DNA of 6,212 nucleotides from Chloroflexota bacterium (GCA_011046405.1 DSAR01000389.1:1-6212), one strand, 5' to 3'; shown: positions 1-6,133, counted from the first letter of the stretch. Notes: generated by a model not told the origin, from the letters alone. A program made the numbers and translations.

Positions 1-69
1 ATCTGGTGTAAACTTCAGGTGTACGTCGGTCGTAGTGGGTGTTGCTAGGTCATTGTTAGGGATGAGGCG

Positions 70-1290
70 ATGAGTACTTGGCGCGGGCGAACGATTGGTG
101 GTTATCAGATCTCCGACGAGATTGGGCGAGGCGGTATGGCAGCGGTCTACCGGGCCTACCAGCCTCAGTTGGAGCGTTGGGTGGCTATCAAGATATTGGA
201 CGCTTCTGAGGCAAGCGGGCAGGAATTCCTGGCCCGCTTTCGTAGAGAGGCGCGGGCCATCGCCGCGCTGCGCCATCCGAATATCCTGACGATCTATGAT
301 TATGGCGAGGAACATGGCACGGCCTATATCGTGATGGAGTACGTCTCTGGCGGCACGCTCAAGTCCCGTCTGAGCGAGCAGGCAATGCCGTGGCCTGACG
401 TGGCCGCGTTAGTGTTGCCGATAGGACAGGCGCTGGCTTATGCCCATTCAGAGGGTGTGGTGCATCGAGACGTCAAACCGGCCAACGTCCTCCTGGCGCG
501 GCCCGATTGGGCGATGTTGGCCGATTTTGGCCTGGTCAAGCTGGTGGGGCATCAGAAAGGCATTACCCGCCCCGGTGTGACGATCGGAACGCCCGCCTAC
601 TTCTCTCCCGAACAGGCCGCTGGCGACGAGGTCGATCACCGCACCGATATTTATAGCTTTACTGTCTTATTGTACCAGTTGTTGACCGGACGTTTGCCTT
701 TTGAGGCCGACTCGCCGGTCGAGTTGATGCTCAAACGATTGCACAGTTCGCCACCGTCTCCCCGATCTTTCAATCCAAGTCTTCCAAGTCAGTTGGAAAC
801 GATCATGATGCGCGGTTTGGCCCGACGTCCAGATATGCGTTACGCAACGATGACTGAATTTTTGAATGATCTCTCGCGAGTGCCTGGCGCGACCGGGCGC
901 GTCGTCTCGTCGGGACAGCCAGCACCCTCTTCCGCCACGGCGCGCCTGGGATCCCTCTCTCCGGTTGTCGGCCCACGGCTGGTCATTGCCGGGACGGGGG
1001 CGGCACTGGCCTTGCCGATTCAGGGTGAGGTCTTGATCGGGCGGGCCGATGCTCGAAGTACGCCCCAACCCGACGTGGACCTGGAGTCCCACGGCGGCGC
1101 CCAGGCCGGCATATCGCGCCGGCACGCCAGGTTGTTGTACTACGAGGGCGGATGGATGTTGGAGGATTTACACAGTACCAATGGCACCTTCTTGAACAAC
1201 GCGCCGGTTTCCCCTGATCAGCCAGTTCGTATTTCGACGGGAGATCTCATTCGCTTTGGCCAGGTGACGGTGATTTTCTATGAGGAATAA
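70..1290 (+). CDS. Soluble Ser/Thr protein kinase with C-terminal FHA domain
   Basis: Predicted cytoplasmic Hanks-type (PknB-like) kinase that transfers ATP phosphate to Ser/Thr of target proteins. The kinase domain spans about residues 12-270. It has a glycine loop G19-x-G21-x-x-A24-x-V26, ATP-binding K41 in VAIK, helix-C E60, catalytic HRDVKPAN with D134, K136 and N139, DFG at 152-154, and an activation segment with several Thr ending GTPAYFSPEQ. A Ser/Pro/Ala-rich linker of about 35 residues leads to an FHA domain (about 305-404) with GR 324-325, SRRH 349-352 and N371-G372, the phosphothreonine-recognition signature. No membrane segment is seen. The ATG at 70 is preceded by AGGGA at 58-62 (7-nt spacing) and starts just before the conserved kinase N-terminus. 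All catalytic residues are present, so it should be active. The FHA may bind its own phosphorylated activation loop or that of the neighbouring kinase; this is inference. Confidence 0.95.
   Translation: MSTWRGRTIGGYQISDEIGRGGMAAVYRAYQPQLERWVAIKILDASEASGQEFLARFRREARAIAALRHPNILTIYDYGEEHGTAYIVMEYVSGGTLKSRLSEQAMPWPDVAALVLPIGQALAYAHSEGVVHRDVKPANVLLARPDWAMLADFGLVKLVGHQKGITRPGVTIGTPAYFSPEQAAGDEVDHRTDIYSFTVLLYQLLTGRLPFEADSPVELMLKRLHSSPPSPRSFNPSLPSQLETIMMRGLARRPDMRYATMTEFLNDLSRVPGATGRVVSSGQPAPSSATARLGSLSPVVGPRLVIAGTGAALALPIQGEVLIGRADARSTPQPDVDLESHGGAQAGISRRHARLLYYEGGWMLEDLHSTNGTFLNNAPVSPDQPVRISTGDLIRFGQVTVIFYEE
1282..1286 (+). promoter_or_regulatory. Ribosome binding site of the second kinase, inside the first kinase gene
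   Basis: GAGGA lies in the last codons of the FHA kinase gene, 10 nt before the ATG at 1297. Only 6 nt separate the TAA stop from this ATG, so ribosomes finishing the first gene can reinitiate on the second. This suggests co-transcription and translational coupling of the two kinases. Confidence 0.6.
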
Positions 1291-1296
1291 AATTTT

Positions 1297-3159
1297 ATGT
1301 TGACGCCTGGTGAAATACTACAAGATCGTTACCGAATCGTATCTCTCTTGGGACAGGGGGGCATGGGGGCCGTATACCGGGCCTGGGATATGCGCCTCAG
1401 CGTTCCCGTCGCGCTTAAGGAGATGAGACCTCAACCTGGATTGAGTTCCCAGGTGTTGGATCAATTGCGCCAACAGTTCCGGCAAGAAGCGACCGTTTTA
1501 GCTCGACTGATTCACCCGCATCTCGTTCGGGTGACCGATTTTTTCGAGGAAGACGGAAACGCCTACCTGGTGATGGACTTCGTCGAGGGAGAGAACCTGG
1601 CCGAGATCATCAACCAGCAGGATACGTTGTCGGAGGAAAAAGTGCTGGCTTGGGGTGGGCAGTTGTTGAATGCGTTGGCCTATTGCCATAACCAGGGCAT
1701 CATCCATCGAGACGTCAAACCTCAGAACGTCGTCATCCGGCCCGATGGCAGGGCGGTGTTGGTCGATTTTGGCCTGGTGAAGCTGTGGGACCCCAACGAT
1801 CCCCGCACGCGGACGGCGATGCGCGGTATGGGCACGCCGGAATATGCCCCGCCCGAACAGTATGAGGCGGACGTGGGGCATACCGATCCTTGCAGCGACA
1901 TCTACAGCGTGGGAGCGACCCTCTATCACGCTTTGGTGGGCCACGCGCCCCCCACTGCGACGCTGCGGATGGCGGCGCCAGAACGCTTTGTTCCAGTACG
2001 GGATATCAATCCACAAGTCAGTCAAAGCACAGAGCAAGTGGTTCTCAAGGCGCTCAAATTGCCTCGTTCTGAACGGTGGCAGAACGCCGCCGAGATGGCG
2101 TCGGCGTTAGGCATCGAGGGCGTATCGAAACCGAAGCGGGCCGAGTCTGTGGGGCAATCGGCTCCTCCACACGAGCGAACCCGGGTGTTGCCTGGCGCTC
2201 GTCCGCAGCCGGCGGCTGAGGTCAGCCGTCGCCGCGTGCCGGTGTGGATTTGGTTGCTGGGCGTCGGGGCGTTGTTTGCGATTCTGATGTGCGCCGGATC
2301 GATGTGGGGCTTCGGGAAATTGGCGCAATATGGGGAGTCGGTTCAGACGGCCACAGCCGAGGTCCAGGCGACCGGGGCGGCCCAGGCGACGGCGATCGCC
2401 CAGGCCAACGCGACGGCGACCGCTGACTCGAATGCGACAGCGACCGCCGAGTCGATTCAAGCGACGAGGGCCGCCCAGGCCCAGGCCAGCGCTACGCCTC
2501 GACCGGCCCAGGCCACGGCGACCGCTCAGGCCGAAGCCACGGCGTCTGCTTTGGCTGCCTGCTTGCATCGCTCGCTGTTGGCGCCGTCCGATTGGGAGGT
2601 CATCGTCTGCGATCCCTTCGACGACGACGACAACGACTGGTCCCTGGGCGAGTACGAGGGAGAGCGCGTCGTCGGATATCGCCAACTGGTCGATGGCAAG
2701 CTGCTGTGGGATGCAGAGGCGCTCTCTAGCGTCATCTGGTGGACCATCCCAGATCTGGTCGAGACCGACGATTTCTACCTCACGACCGAAGCCCGGCGGG
2801 TCACCGGGGCCGAGAACGCTCAACTGGGCGTCATATTCCGGCGGGCCGATGCGGATCATTATGGACTTTTCAAAATCCAGGATAGTAGCCAACACTTCAA
2901 ATTCTCCACCCGGCATGAGGGGGAATGGCATACCGTCATGGATTGGGCCAAGACGTCGGCGATTCGGCCGGGCGAGTGGAACCGCTTGACCGTCCTGGGA
3001 GAGGGCGAGCGGTTTACCTTTTACATCAACGACCAGTACGTGGGAGAGGTTGACGAGAGTCGATTGTCAGAAGGTAGCGTGGGAATCTCTGTGGAACTCC
3101 TCGAAGAGGGAGACACGGTCATTTTAGAGTTCGACAATTTCGAACTGCGAGCGCCCTGA
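1297..3159 (+). CDS. Membrane-anchored Ser/Thr protein kinase with extracytoplasmic beta-sandwich-like domain
   Basis: Predicted single-pass receptor-like kinase of 620 residues. The cytoplasmic kinase domain (about 12-270) shows G19-x-G21-x-x-G24-x-V26, K41 in VALK, helix-C E64, HRDVKPQN with D139, K141 and N144, DFG at 157-159 and the activation-loop end GTPEYAPPEQY. A basic RRR (311-313) precedes a hydrophobic span (about 314-337), so the C-terminal half should lie outside. It begins with a stalk of about 90 residues rich in Ala, Thr and Gln, including a doubled NATATADS/NATATAES unit. The last about 185 residues start near DPF (439-441), are Trp- and acid-rich, and resemble the concanavalin/LamG-like fold of the DUF1080 type; that match is by eye and moderate. 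The domain may bind glycan, ligand or a protein partner. No PASTA repeats are present. It shares DFGLVKL with the upstream kinase, suggesting an old duplication. The 8-bp repeat array begins 1 nt after its TGA. Confidence 0.94.
   Translation: MLTPGEILQDRYRIVSLLGQGGMGAVYRAWDMRLSVPVALKEMRPQPGLSSQVLDQLRQQFRQEATVLARLIHPHLVRVTDFFEEDGNAYLVMDFVEGENLAEIINQQDTLSEEKVLAWGGQLLNALAYCHNQGIIHRDVKPQNVVIRPDGRAVLVDFGLVKLWDPNDPRTRTAMRGMGTPEYAPPEQYEADVGHTDPCSDIYSVGATLYHALVGHAPPTATLRMAAPERFVPVRDINPQVSQSTEQVVLKALKLPRSERWQNAAEMASALGIEGVSKPKRAESVGQSAPPHERTRVLPGARPQPAAEVSRRRVPVWIWLLGVGALFAILMCAGSMWGFGKLAQYGESVQTATAEVQATGAAQATAIAQANATATADSNATATAESIQATRAAQAQASATPRPAQATATAQAEATASALAACLHRSLLAPSDWEVIVCDPFDDDDNDWSLGEYEGERVVGYRQLVDGKLLWDAEALSSVIWWTIPDLVETDDFYLTTEARRVTGAENAQLGVIFRRADADHYGLFKIQDSSQHFKFSTRHEGEWHTVMDWAKTSAIRPGEWNRLTVLGEGERFTFYINDQYVGEVDESRLSEGSVGISVELLEEGDTVILEFDNFELRAP
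2407..2454 (+). repeat. In-frame 24-nt tandem duplication in the kinase stalk
   Basis: Two adjacent 24-nt units (2407-2430 and 2431-2454) encode NATATADS and NATATAES (residues 371-386). They differ at four bases, three of them silent, so the peptide is conserved while the DNA has drifted. They belong to a longer Ala/Thr-rich stretch of about 2341-2560 encoding the extracytoplasmic stalk, where repeat expansion would change the distance of the outer domain from the membrane. Confidence 0.7.
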
Positions 3160-3160
3160 A

Positions 3161-3240
3161 AGCGAGTCAGCGAGTCAGCGAATCAGCGAGTCAGCGAATC
3201 AGCGAGTCAGCGAATCAGCGAGTCAGCGAGTCAGCGAATG
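3161..3240 (+). repeat. 8-bp tandem repeat array, left arm (10 units)
   Basis: Ten contiguous 8-bp units start 1 nt after the kinase stop codon. The unit is AGCGAGTC, or AGCGAATC in units 3, 5 and 7; the tenth unit is AGCGAATG. The G/A pattern at base 6 (G G A G A G A G G A) partly alternates, suggesting growth by 16-bp steps. There are no spacers, so it is not CRISPR. An 8-bp period is not a multiple of three and no ORF needs it. Read on the + strand it has no stop in any frame; read on the - strand it gives TGA in all three frames. The unit recurs inverted at 3577-3640. Confidence 0.95.
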
Positions 3241-3245
3241 GGCGA

Positions 3246-3265
3246 CGCTGAGCGCGCGCTCGGCG
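3246..3265 (+). other. GC-rich hairpin between the left array and the cupin gene
   Basis: CGCTGAGC (3246-3253) pairs with GCTCGGCG (3258-3265) around a GCGC loop, giving eight pairs including one U-G wobble. It is followed by the pyrimidine-rich CTTTCCTTTC rather than a continuous T tract. It could be a weak terminator or attenuator before the cupin gene, or an extension of the repeat structure. The pairing is visible, but its function is not established. Confidence 0.45.
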
Positions 3266-3276
3266 CTTTCCTTTCT

Positions 3277-3281
3277 GGAGG
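3277..3281 (+). promoter_or_regulatory. Strong ribosome binding site of the cupin gene
   Basis: GGAGG, extended to GGAGGTGAT (3277-3285), is a near-perfect anti-16S complement 6 nt before the ATG at 3288. It fixes the start: the overlapping ATG at 3284 is too close to the site and lies in another frame. The site lies in the loop of the large inverted repeat, so folding of the arms would not by itself sequester it. Confidence 0.75.
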
Positions 3282-3287
3282 TGATGG

Positions 3288-3566
3288 ATGCTTGACGAGA
3301 TCAAGATTGAACGCAATCCCGACGAAGAGCAGTTGGACGATTTGGGCGTGAGAGACTGGCCCATTTGGACCAAGGAGGTCTCCGAATTTCCCTGGGCGTA
3401 CGACGCCAGCGAGACCTGTTACATCTTAGAAGGGCGCGTCATCGTCACGCCCGACGAGGGCGACCCGGTCGAGATCCAGAAAGGCGACCTGGCGACGTTC
3501 CCCAAAGGGATGGCCTGTACCTGGAAGGTCCTGGAACCTATCAGGAAACATTACACGTTCGAATGA
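3288..3566 (+). CDS. Small single-domain cupin (Cupin_3 / DUF861-like)
   Basis: A 92-residue beta-barrel protein that is essentially one cupin domain. The family hallmarks are visible: FPWAYDASETCYILEG (34-49), then VIVTPDEG (51-58), then KGDLATFPKGMACTW (65-79), and IRKHYTFE at the C-terminus. Cupin_3 includes the (S)-ureidoglycine aminohydrolase and EutQ domains, but short stand-alone members usually have no known reaction. The typical HxH metal motif is not evident; E42, C44 and H88 are possible ligands or active-site residues. There is no signal peptide or membrane segment, so it is cytoplasmic. It lies between membrane signalling genes with no obvious functional tie to them, and is enclosed by inverted 8-bp arrays, suggesting it arrived or is maintained as a separate cassette. 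A small-molecule binding or enzymatic role is family-based inference; the substrate is unknown. Confidence 0.88.
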   Translation: MLDEIKIERNPDEEQLDDLGVRDWPIWTKEVSEFPWAYDASETCYILEGRVIVTPDEGDPVEIQKGDLATFPKGMACTWKVLEPIRKHYTFE

Positions 3567-3576
3567 GCAGCTCGCC

Positions 3577-3640
3577 CATTCGCTGACTCGCTGACTCGCT
3601 GACTCGCTGACTCGCTGACTCGCTGACTCGCTCATTTGCT
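3577..3640 (+). repeat. 8-bp tandem repeat array, right arm (inverted orientation)
   Basis: On the + strand this array reads CATTCGCT, then six identical GACTCGCT units (3585-3632), then a degenerate CATTTGCT. It is the reverse complement of the left-array unit. Unlike the left array, all six core units are identical, so it appears younger or homogenised. It starts 10 nt after the cupin stop and ends 14 nt before the protease start, filling nearly the whole intergenic gap. On the + strand it places TGA in all three frames. Confidence 0.95.
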
Positions 3641-3641
3641 C

Positions 3642-3645
3642 AGGA
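3642..3645 (+). promoter_or_regulatory. Ribosome binding site of the protease gene
   Basis: AGGA at 3642-3645 lies 9 nt before the ATG at 3655 and directly abuts the end of the right repeat array. It supports the 3655 start, which gives a clean basic N-terminus followed by a hydrophobic segment. The ATG at 3645 is in another frame. Confidence 0.5.
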
Positions 3646-3654
3646 TGGTGTCTT

Positions 3655-5880
3655 ATGAAAACGATAGATCGCCGGTTATTGATTGTATTGCTCATTTTGG
3701 GTGTGCTGCTGATCGTGGTTGCGGGCGTCATATATTTTACGGGGGGGCGAGAGCAGACCCCAATGATGCCGGAGATCACGCCGCCCGCCTCCCTGGAAGA
3801 ATTGGCGCAACAGTATCCTGAATTGTCGACCGTGCTGGACAATCCAGAGTTGGCTTCGGTGTACAAGGATTTCCTCATCGCCTACCAGGAGGGTGGGGAG
3901 GAGGCGGCGTTGGAACTGGCTCGCAAGCGGGACATGCTCACGCCGGACGGCGACGTGGCGGTCACGCTCGTGCTCGACACCGACGAGCACGGGCCGCTGG
4001 TGGCCCAATTGGAGGGGGTCGGGGTGACGGTCGTCAGCGCCTATCGGGACCGGGTCAACGTCGCCGTGCCGCTGGCCCTGATCGAGGCGCAACTCGAGCG
4101 CGACAATCCCGGCGCCGTTTTCGAGCACTTGACTGAATTGGAGCACGTCATCGGTGTGCAGTTGCCGGCGCCCCGCGTCAACGACGGCAGTGGGATCAAG
4201 GGTGAGGGTGTAGACGTCATCGGTGCTGGCGTGTGGCATCAGGCCGGGTTCACCGGAGCGGGGTTGCGCATCGGCGTCCTGGATCTGGGATTCGCCGGTT
4301 ACGAGGCGCTGCTATCCACTGACCTGCCCGACAGTGTGGTGATGCAGACCTTCGGTTGGCACGATAGCGAAGAGTCCCACGGTACCGCCTGCGCCGAGAT
4401 CGTGCACGAGGTCGCCCCGGAGGCAGCGCTTTTTTTTGCTTGGTATGACGGCAGCGACGCCGCGATGGGCGAGGCGGTCGATTGGTTGCTGGCGCAGGGG
4501 GTGCACATCATCTCCCATTCAGCCAGCGGAATCTCCGGGCCCCGGAATGGGACCGGTTGGGATGCCCGGCTGGTGGACGAGGTAGCCAGGCGGGGTGTCC
4601 TGTGGGTCAATTCCTCAGGCAACAAGGCCCTCGCTCACTACCGGGGCGTCTTCACCGACGAGGACGGCGACGGCATACACGAATTCGCCCCCGGCGAGGA
4701 GATGCTGGCGCTTTACAACAAACGTTTCGTGCTCGTGGCGCTCAATTGGGACGACGATTGGGAGCGGGCCTCCCAGGATTACGAGCTTTTTTTATACGAC
4801 GTGAACGGCAACGAGTTGGCCTCTTCCCAGGATACACAAAGCGGTGAGCTTGGTCATGAGCCGGTCGAGTGGCTGCGTTACGAGACCGGCGGCGCGGTCG
4901 TCTACGCCGTCGTCTTGGCTTATCAGATCGATGAGCCCGCCATACTGGACATCTTCGTCAACGGCGCCGAGGTGGCGTATCCCTCCCCGGCTTACAGCCT
5001 CTGCCCGCCGGCCGACGCGGTGGGATCGCTGACGGTGGGCGCGGCCAATTGGCAGGACGATTCCCTGGCCGAGTACAGTTCCCAGGGGCCGAGCACCGAC
5101 GGGCGGCTCAAACCGGAGATCTCGGCGCCCACGGGTGTCTCCGGCGCGATCTACGGCGCGGAGGGATTCCACGGCACCTCCGCTTCGTGCCCTCACGTCG
5201 CCGGAGCGGCGGCCCTGGTCTGGCAGGCCTACCCCGATTTCTCCCGCCAGGAGGTGACCGACTTTCTCCTGACCCACGCGCTCGACCTGGGCGAGCCAGG
5301 GCCGGATACCGGCTATGGTTACGGGCGTTTGCAACTGCCGTCCCCTCCCGACGTGGCTGCGGCCCCCCATCCGACAGCGACGCCTATGCCCGAGCCCGTG
5401 TCGGGACCCACGGCGACCCCGGCGCCGTTGTCCACGCCGACCGCGGTGGCTTACGCCACGCCGATCCCTCCCGCGCCGCCCTCTGGGGATGGGTCGGGCC
5501 TGTTGGCGTTGACCGGTTTGGGGATCATCTCCGGCGGGTTATGTTGTTTAGGGGGCGGGTTGTTGTTGTTCGTCGCCATGGGCATATTCATCGCTCGTCG
5601 CCAGCGACCCGTTCCGCCGCCGGTTGTCCAACCCGAGCCTTATGTGCCAGAACCTCCGCCAGTGTACCCAACGCCTGTTCCATCGCCGTCACCTTCTCCA
5701 CCGCCGCCCTCTTCGGCGCGTTGCCCCGCCTGCGGGGATGATGTGCGCCCCGATGCGCGTTTCTGTCCCACCTGTGGTCAGACCCTGCAGCAGGAACAGC
5801 AACCGCAGCGTTGCCGCCATTGTGGACAAGAACTGCGGGAGGGCGCGCGCTTCTGCCCCAAGTGTGGGGAGACGGTCTAG
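3655..5880 (+). CDS. Two-pass membrane subtilisin-family (S8) serine protease with C-terminal tandem zinc ribbons
   Basis: 741-residue protease. The N-terminus is basic (KTIDRR) followed by a hydrophobic signal anchor or signal peptide (about 8-28). Residues about 43-190 look like an I9-type propeptide region. The S8 domain has the full triad: D210 in IGVLDLG, H242 in SHGTACAEIV and S509 in HGTSASCPHVAGAAALV, with oxyanion N323 in SSGN. N323 and S509 are 186 residues apart, far more than in subtilisin (about 66). The insert (about 333-442) starts with a DEDGDGIHEF calcium-loop-like motif and is beta-rich, like a PPC-type domain. A Pro/Thr stalk (about 570-612) leads to a second hydrophobic span (about 616-646) followed by basic ARRQR, placing the C-terminus inside. 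After a Pro-rich linker come two zinc ribbons: C690/C693/C704/C707 and C720/C723/C734/C737. The protease should act outside the membrane. The zinc ribbons may bind protein or nucleic acid; this is inference. Whether the first segment is cleaved is unclear. Confidence 0.93.
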   Translation: MKTIDRRLLIVLLILGVLLIVVAGVIYFTGGREQTPMMPEITPPASLEELAQQYPELSTVLDNPELASVYKDFLIAYQEGGEEAALELARKRDMLTPDGDVAVTLVLDTDEHGPLVAQLEGVGVTVVSAYRDRVNVAVPLALIEAQLERDNPGAVFEHLTELEHVIGVQLPAPRVNDGSGIKGEGVDVIGAGVWHQAGFTGAGLRIGVLDLGFAGYEALLSTDLPDSVVMQTFGWHDSEESHGTACAEIVHEVAPEAALFFAWYDGSDAAMGEAVDWLLAQGVHIISHSASGISGPRNGTGWDARLVDEVARRGVLWVNSSGNKALAHYRGVFTDEDGDGIHEFAPGEEMLALYNKRFVLVALNWDDDWERASQDYELFLYDVNGNELASSQDTQSGELGHEPVEWLRYETGGAVVYAVVLAYQIDEPAILDIFVNGAEVAYPSPAYSLCPPADAVGSLTVGAANWQDDSLAEYSSQGPSTDGRLKPEISAPTGVSGAIYGAEGFHGTSASCPHVAGAAALVWQAYPDFSRQEVTDFLLTHALDLGEPGPDTGYGYGRLQLPSPPDVAAAPHPTATPMPEPVSGPTATPAPLSTPTAVAYATPIPPAPPSGDGSGLLALTGLGIISGGLCCLGGGLLLFVAMGIFIARRQRPVPPPVVQPEPYVPEPPPVYPTPVPSPSPSPPPPSSARCPACGDDVRPDARFCPTCGQTLQQEQQPQRCRHCGQELREGARFCPKCGETV

Positions 5881-5936
5881 AGGAAGATGCTCAACGCTGC
5901 ACGCTAAGATTTTCGCATCAAGCCGTTTCTCGTGAA

Positions 5937-5986
5937 TTTTTTTTATTTGCTTCGATGTTGACAGACAGGATGACTTGTGCTATAGT
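5937..5986 (+). promoter_or_regulatory. Near-consensus sigma70-type promoter with UP-like A/T tract
   Basis: TTGACA (5958-5963), a 17-nt spacer and TATAGT (5981-5986). A TG at 5978-5979 one base before the hexamer makes it an extended -10. An A/T-rich tract with eight consecutive T (5937-5944) lies just upstream of the -35 box, where an UP element would be. Predicted start is about 5992-5994. No ORF of useful size begins downstream on the + strand within the window; the ATG at 6002 gives only four codons. The T8 tract also follows the protease gene, but I see no good GC stem before it, so I do not call it a terminator. Confidence 0.6.
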
Positions 5987-5991
5987 TAAAC

Positions 5992-6077
5992 GTACTTCGT
6001 TATGTCCTCAGATTAGGGCCTGAGCGATAGAATTCTTGCACCGCGAGCAAAAAGTTGGTGGTCGAGACTTCCTTTTT
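5992..6077 (+). ncRNA. Possible small structured RNA downstream of the strong promoter
   Basis: About 85 nt without an ORF lie between the predicted start and a T5 run (6073-6077). Visible pairings are CTCAG (6007-6011) with CTGAG (6020-6024); TTCTTGC (6033-6039) with GCAAAAA (6047-6053), with one mismatch and a 7-nt loop; and AAGT (6052-6055) with ACTT (6067-6070) just before the T5 run. The last two share the A-run and cannot both form fully. AGGGCC (6015-6020) could alternatively pair with GGCCCT (6093-6098). It does not match tRNA, RNase P, SRP or tmRNA hallmarks I can recognise. It may instead be the untranslated leader of a gene beyond the window. Confidence 0.22.
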
Positions 6078-6110
6078 GGCTCTGCCAGGTTAGGCCCTTA
6101 CAGGGTCAAC

Positions 6111-6130
6111 ATCGACAAAACTTTGTCGAT
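6111..6130. repeat. Perfect 9-bp inverted repeat
   Basis: ATCGACAAA (6111-6119) and TTTGTCGAT (6122-6130) are exact reverse complements separated by 2 nt. In RNA this would be an 8-bp stem with a 4-nt loop. It lies 3 nt beyond the possible minus-strand stop codon at 6134-6136, a place typical of a terminator hairpin, but no T tract follows on either strand. It could also be a protein-binding palindrome. Confidence 0.6.
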
Positions 6131-6133
6131 AAG

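Larger units (their letters stand above)
3185..3632. repeat. Long inverted repeat bracketing the cupin gene
   Basis: The arms are 3185-3245 and 3572-3632, each 61 nt, and are reverse complements at 59 of 61 positions. The two mismatches come from AGCGAATC units in the left arm facing GACTCGCT in the right arm. The match extends beyond the 8-bp units into a shared inner edge, AGCGAATGGGCGA at 3233-3245 versus its exact complement at 3572-3584. The 326-nt loop holds the complete cupin gene with its ribosome binding site. In RNA this would be a very stable stem; in DNA it could extrude a cruciform, act as a recombination substrate, or be the ends of a small repeat-mobilised cassette. Confidence 0.9.

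Noticed and set aside
2..73. A frame open from the left edge that ends in TGA overlapping the first kinase start (ATGA), as if an upstream gene ended there
   Set aside because: Only 23 codons, no recognisable protein character, and weaker GC at third positions than the real genes; chance openness of this length is common.
2421..2430. CGCTGACTCG inside the kinase stalk, identical to part of the 8-bp array unit
   Set aside because: A single 10-bp match within a GC-rich low-complexity coding stretch; can be chance and has no repeat context.
2107..2931. 274-codon minus-strand frame opposite the membrane kinase
   Set aside because: Arg/Gly-rich shadow of a GC-rich gene with clear kinase, membrane and stalk features on the + strand.
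3161..3240. CRISPR array
   Set aside because: Contiguous 8-bp units without spacers and no cas genes in the window.
3426..3878. 150-codon minus-strand frame reading through the right repeat array (SESASQRVSE-like peptide)
   Set aside because: Its length comes from the stop-free 8-bp repeat in that direction; it overlaps the cupin and protease genes antisense.
5049..5741. 230-codon + strand frame within the protease gene
   Set aside because: Overlaps the catalytic Ser region and zinc ribbons in another frame; Arg/Pro-rich shadow.
5881..5944. Intrinsic terminator after the protease gene (T8 tract)
   Set aside because: I could find only a 4-bp CACG/CGTG pairing with a large loop upstream; no GC-rich stem abuts the T run, and the tract fits better as an upstream element of the promoter at 5958.
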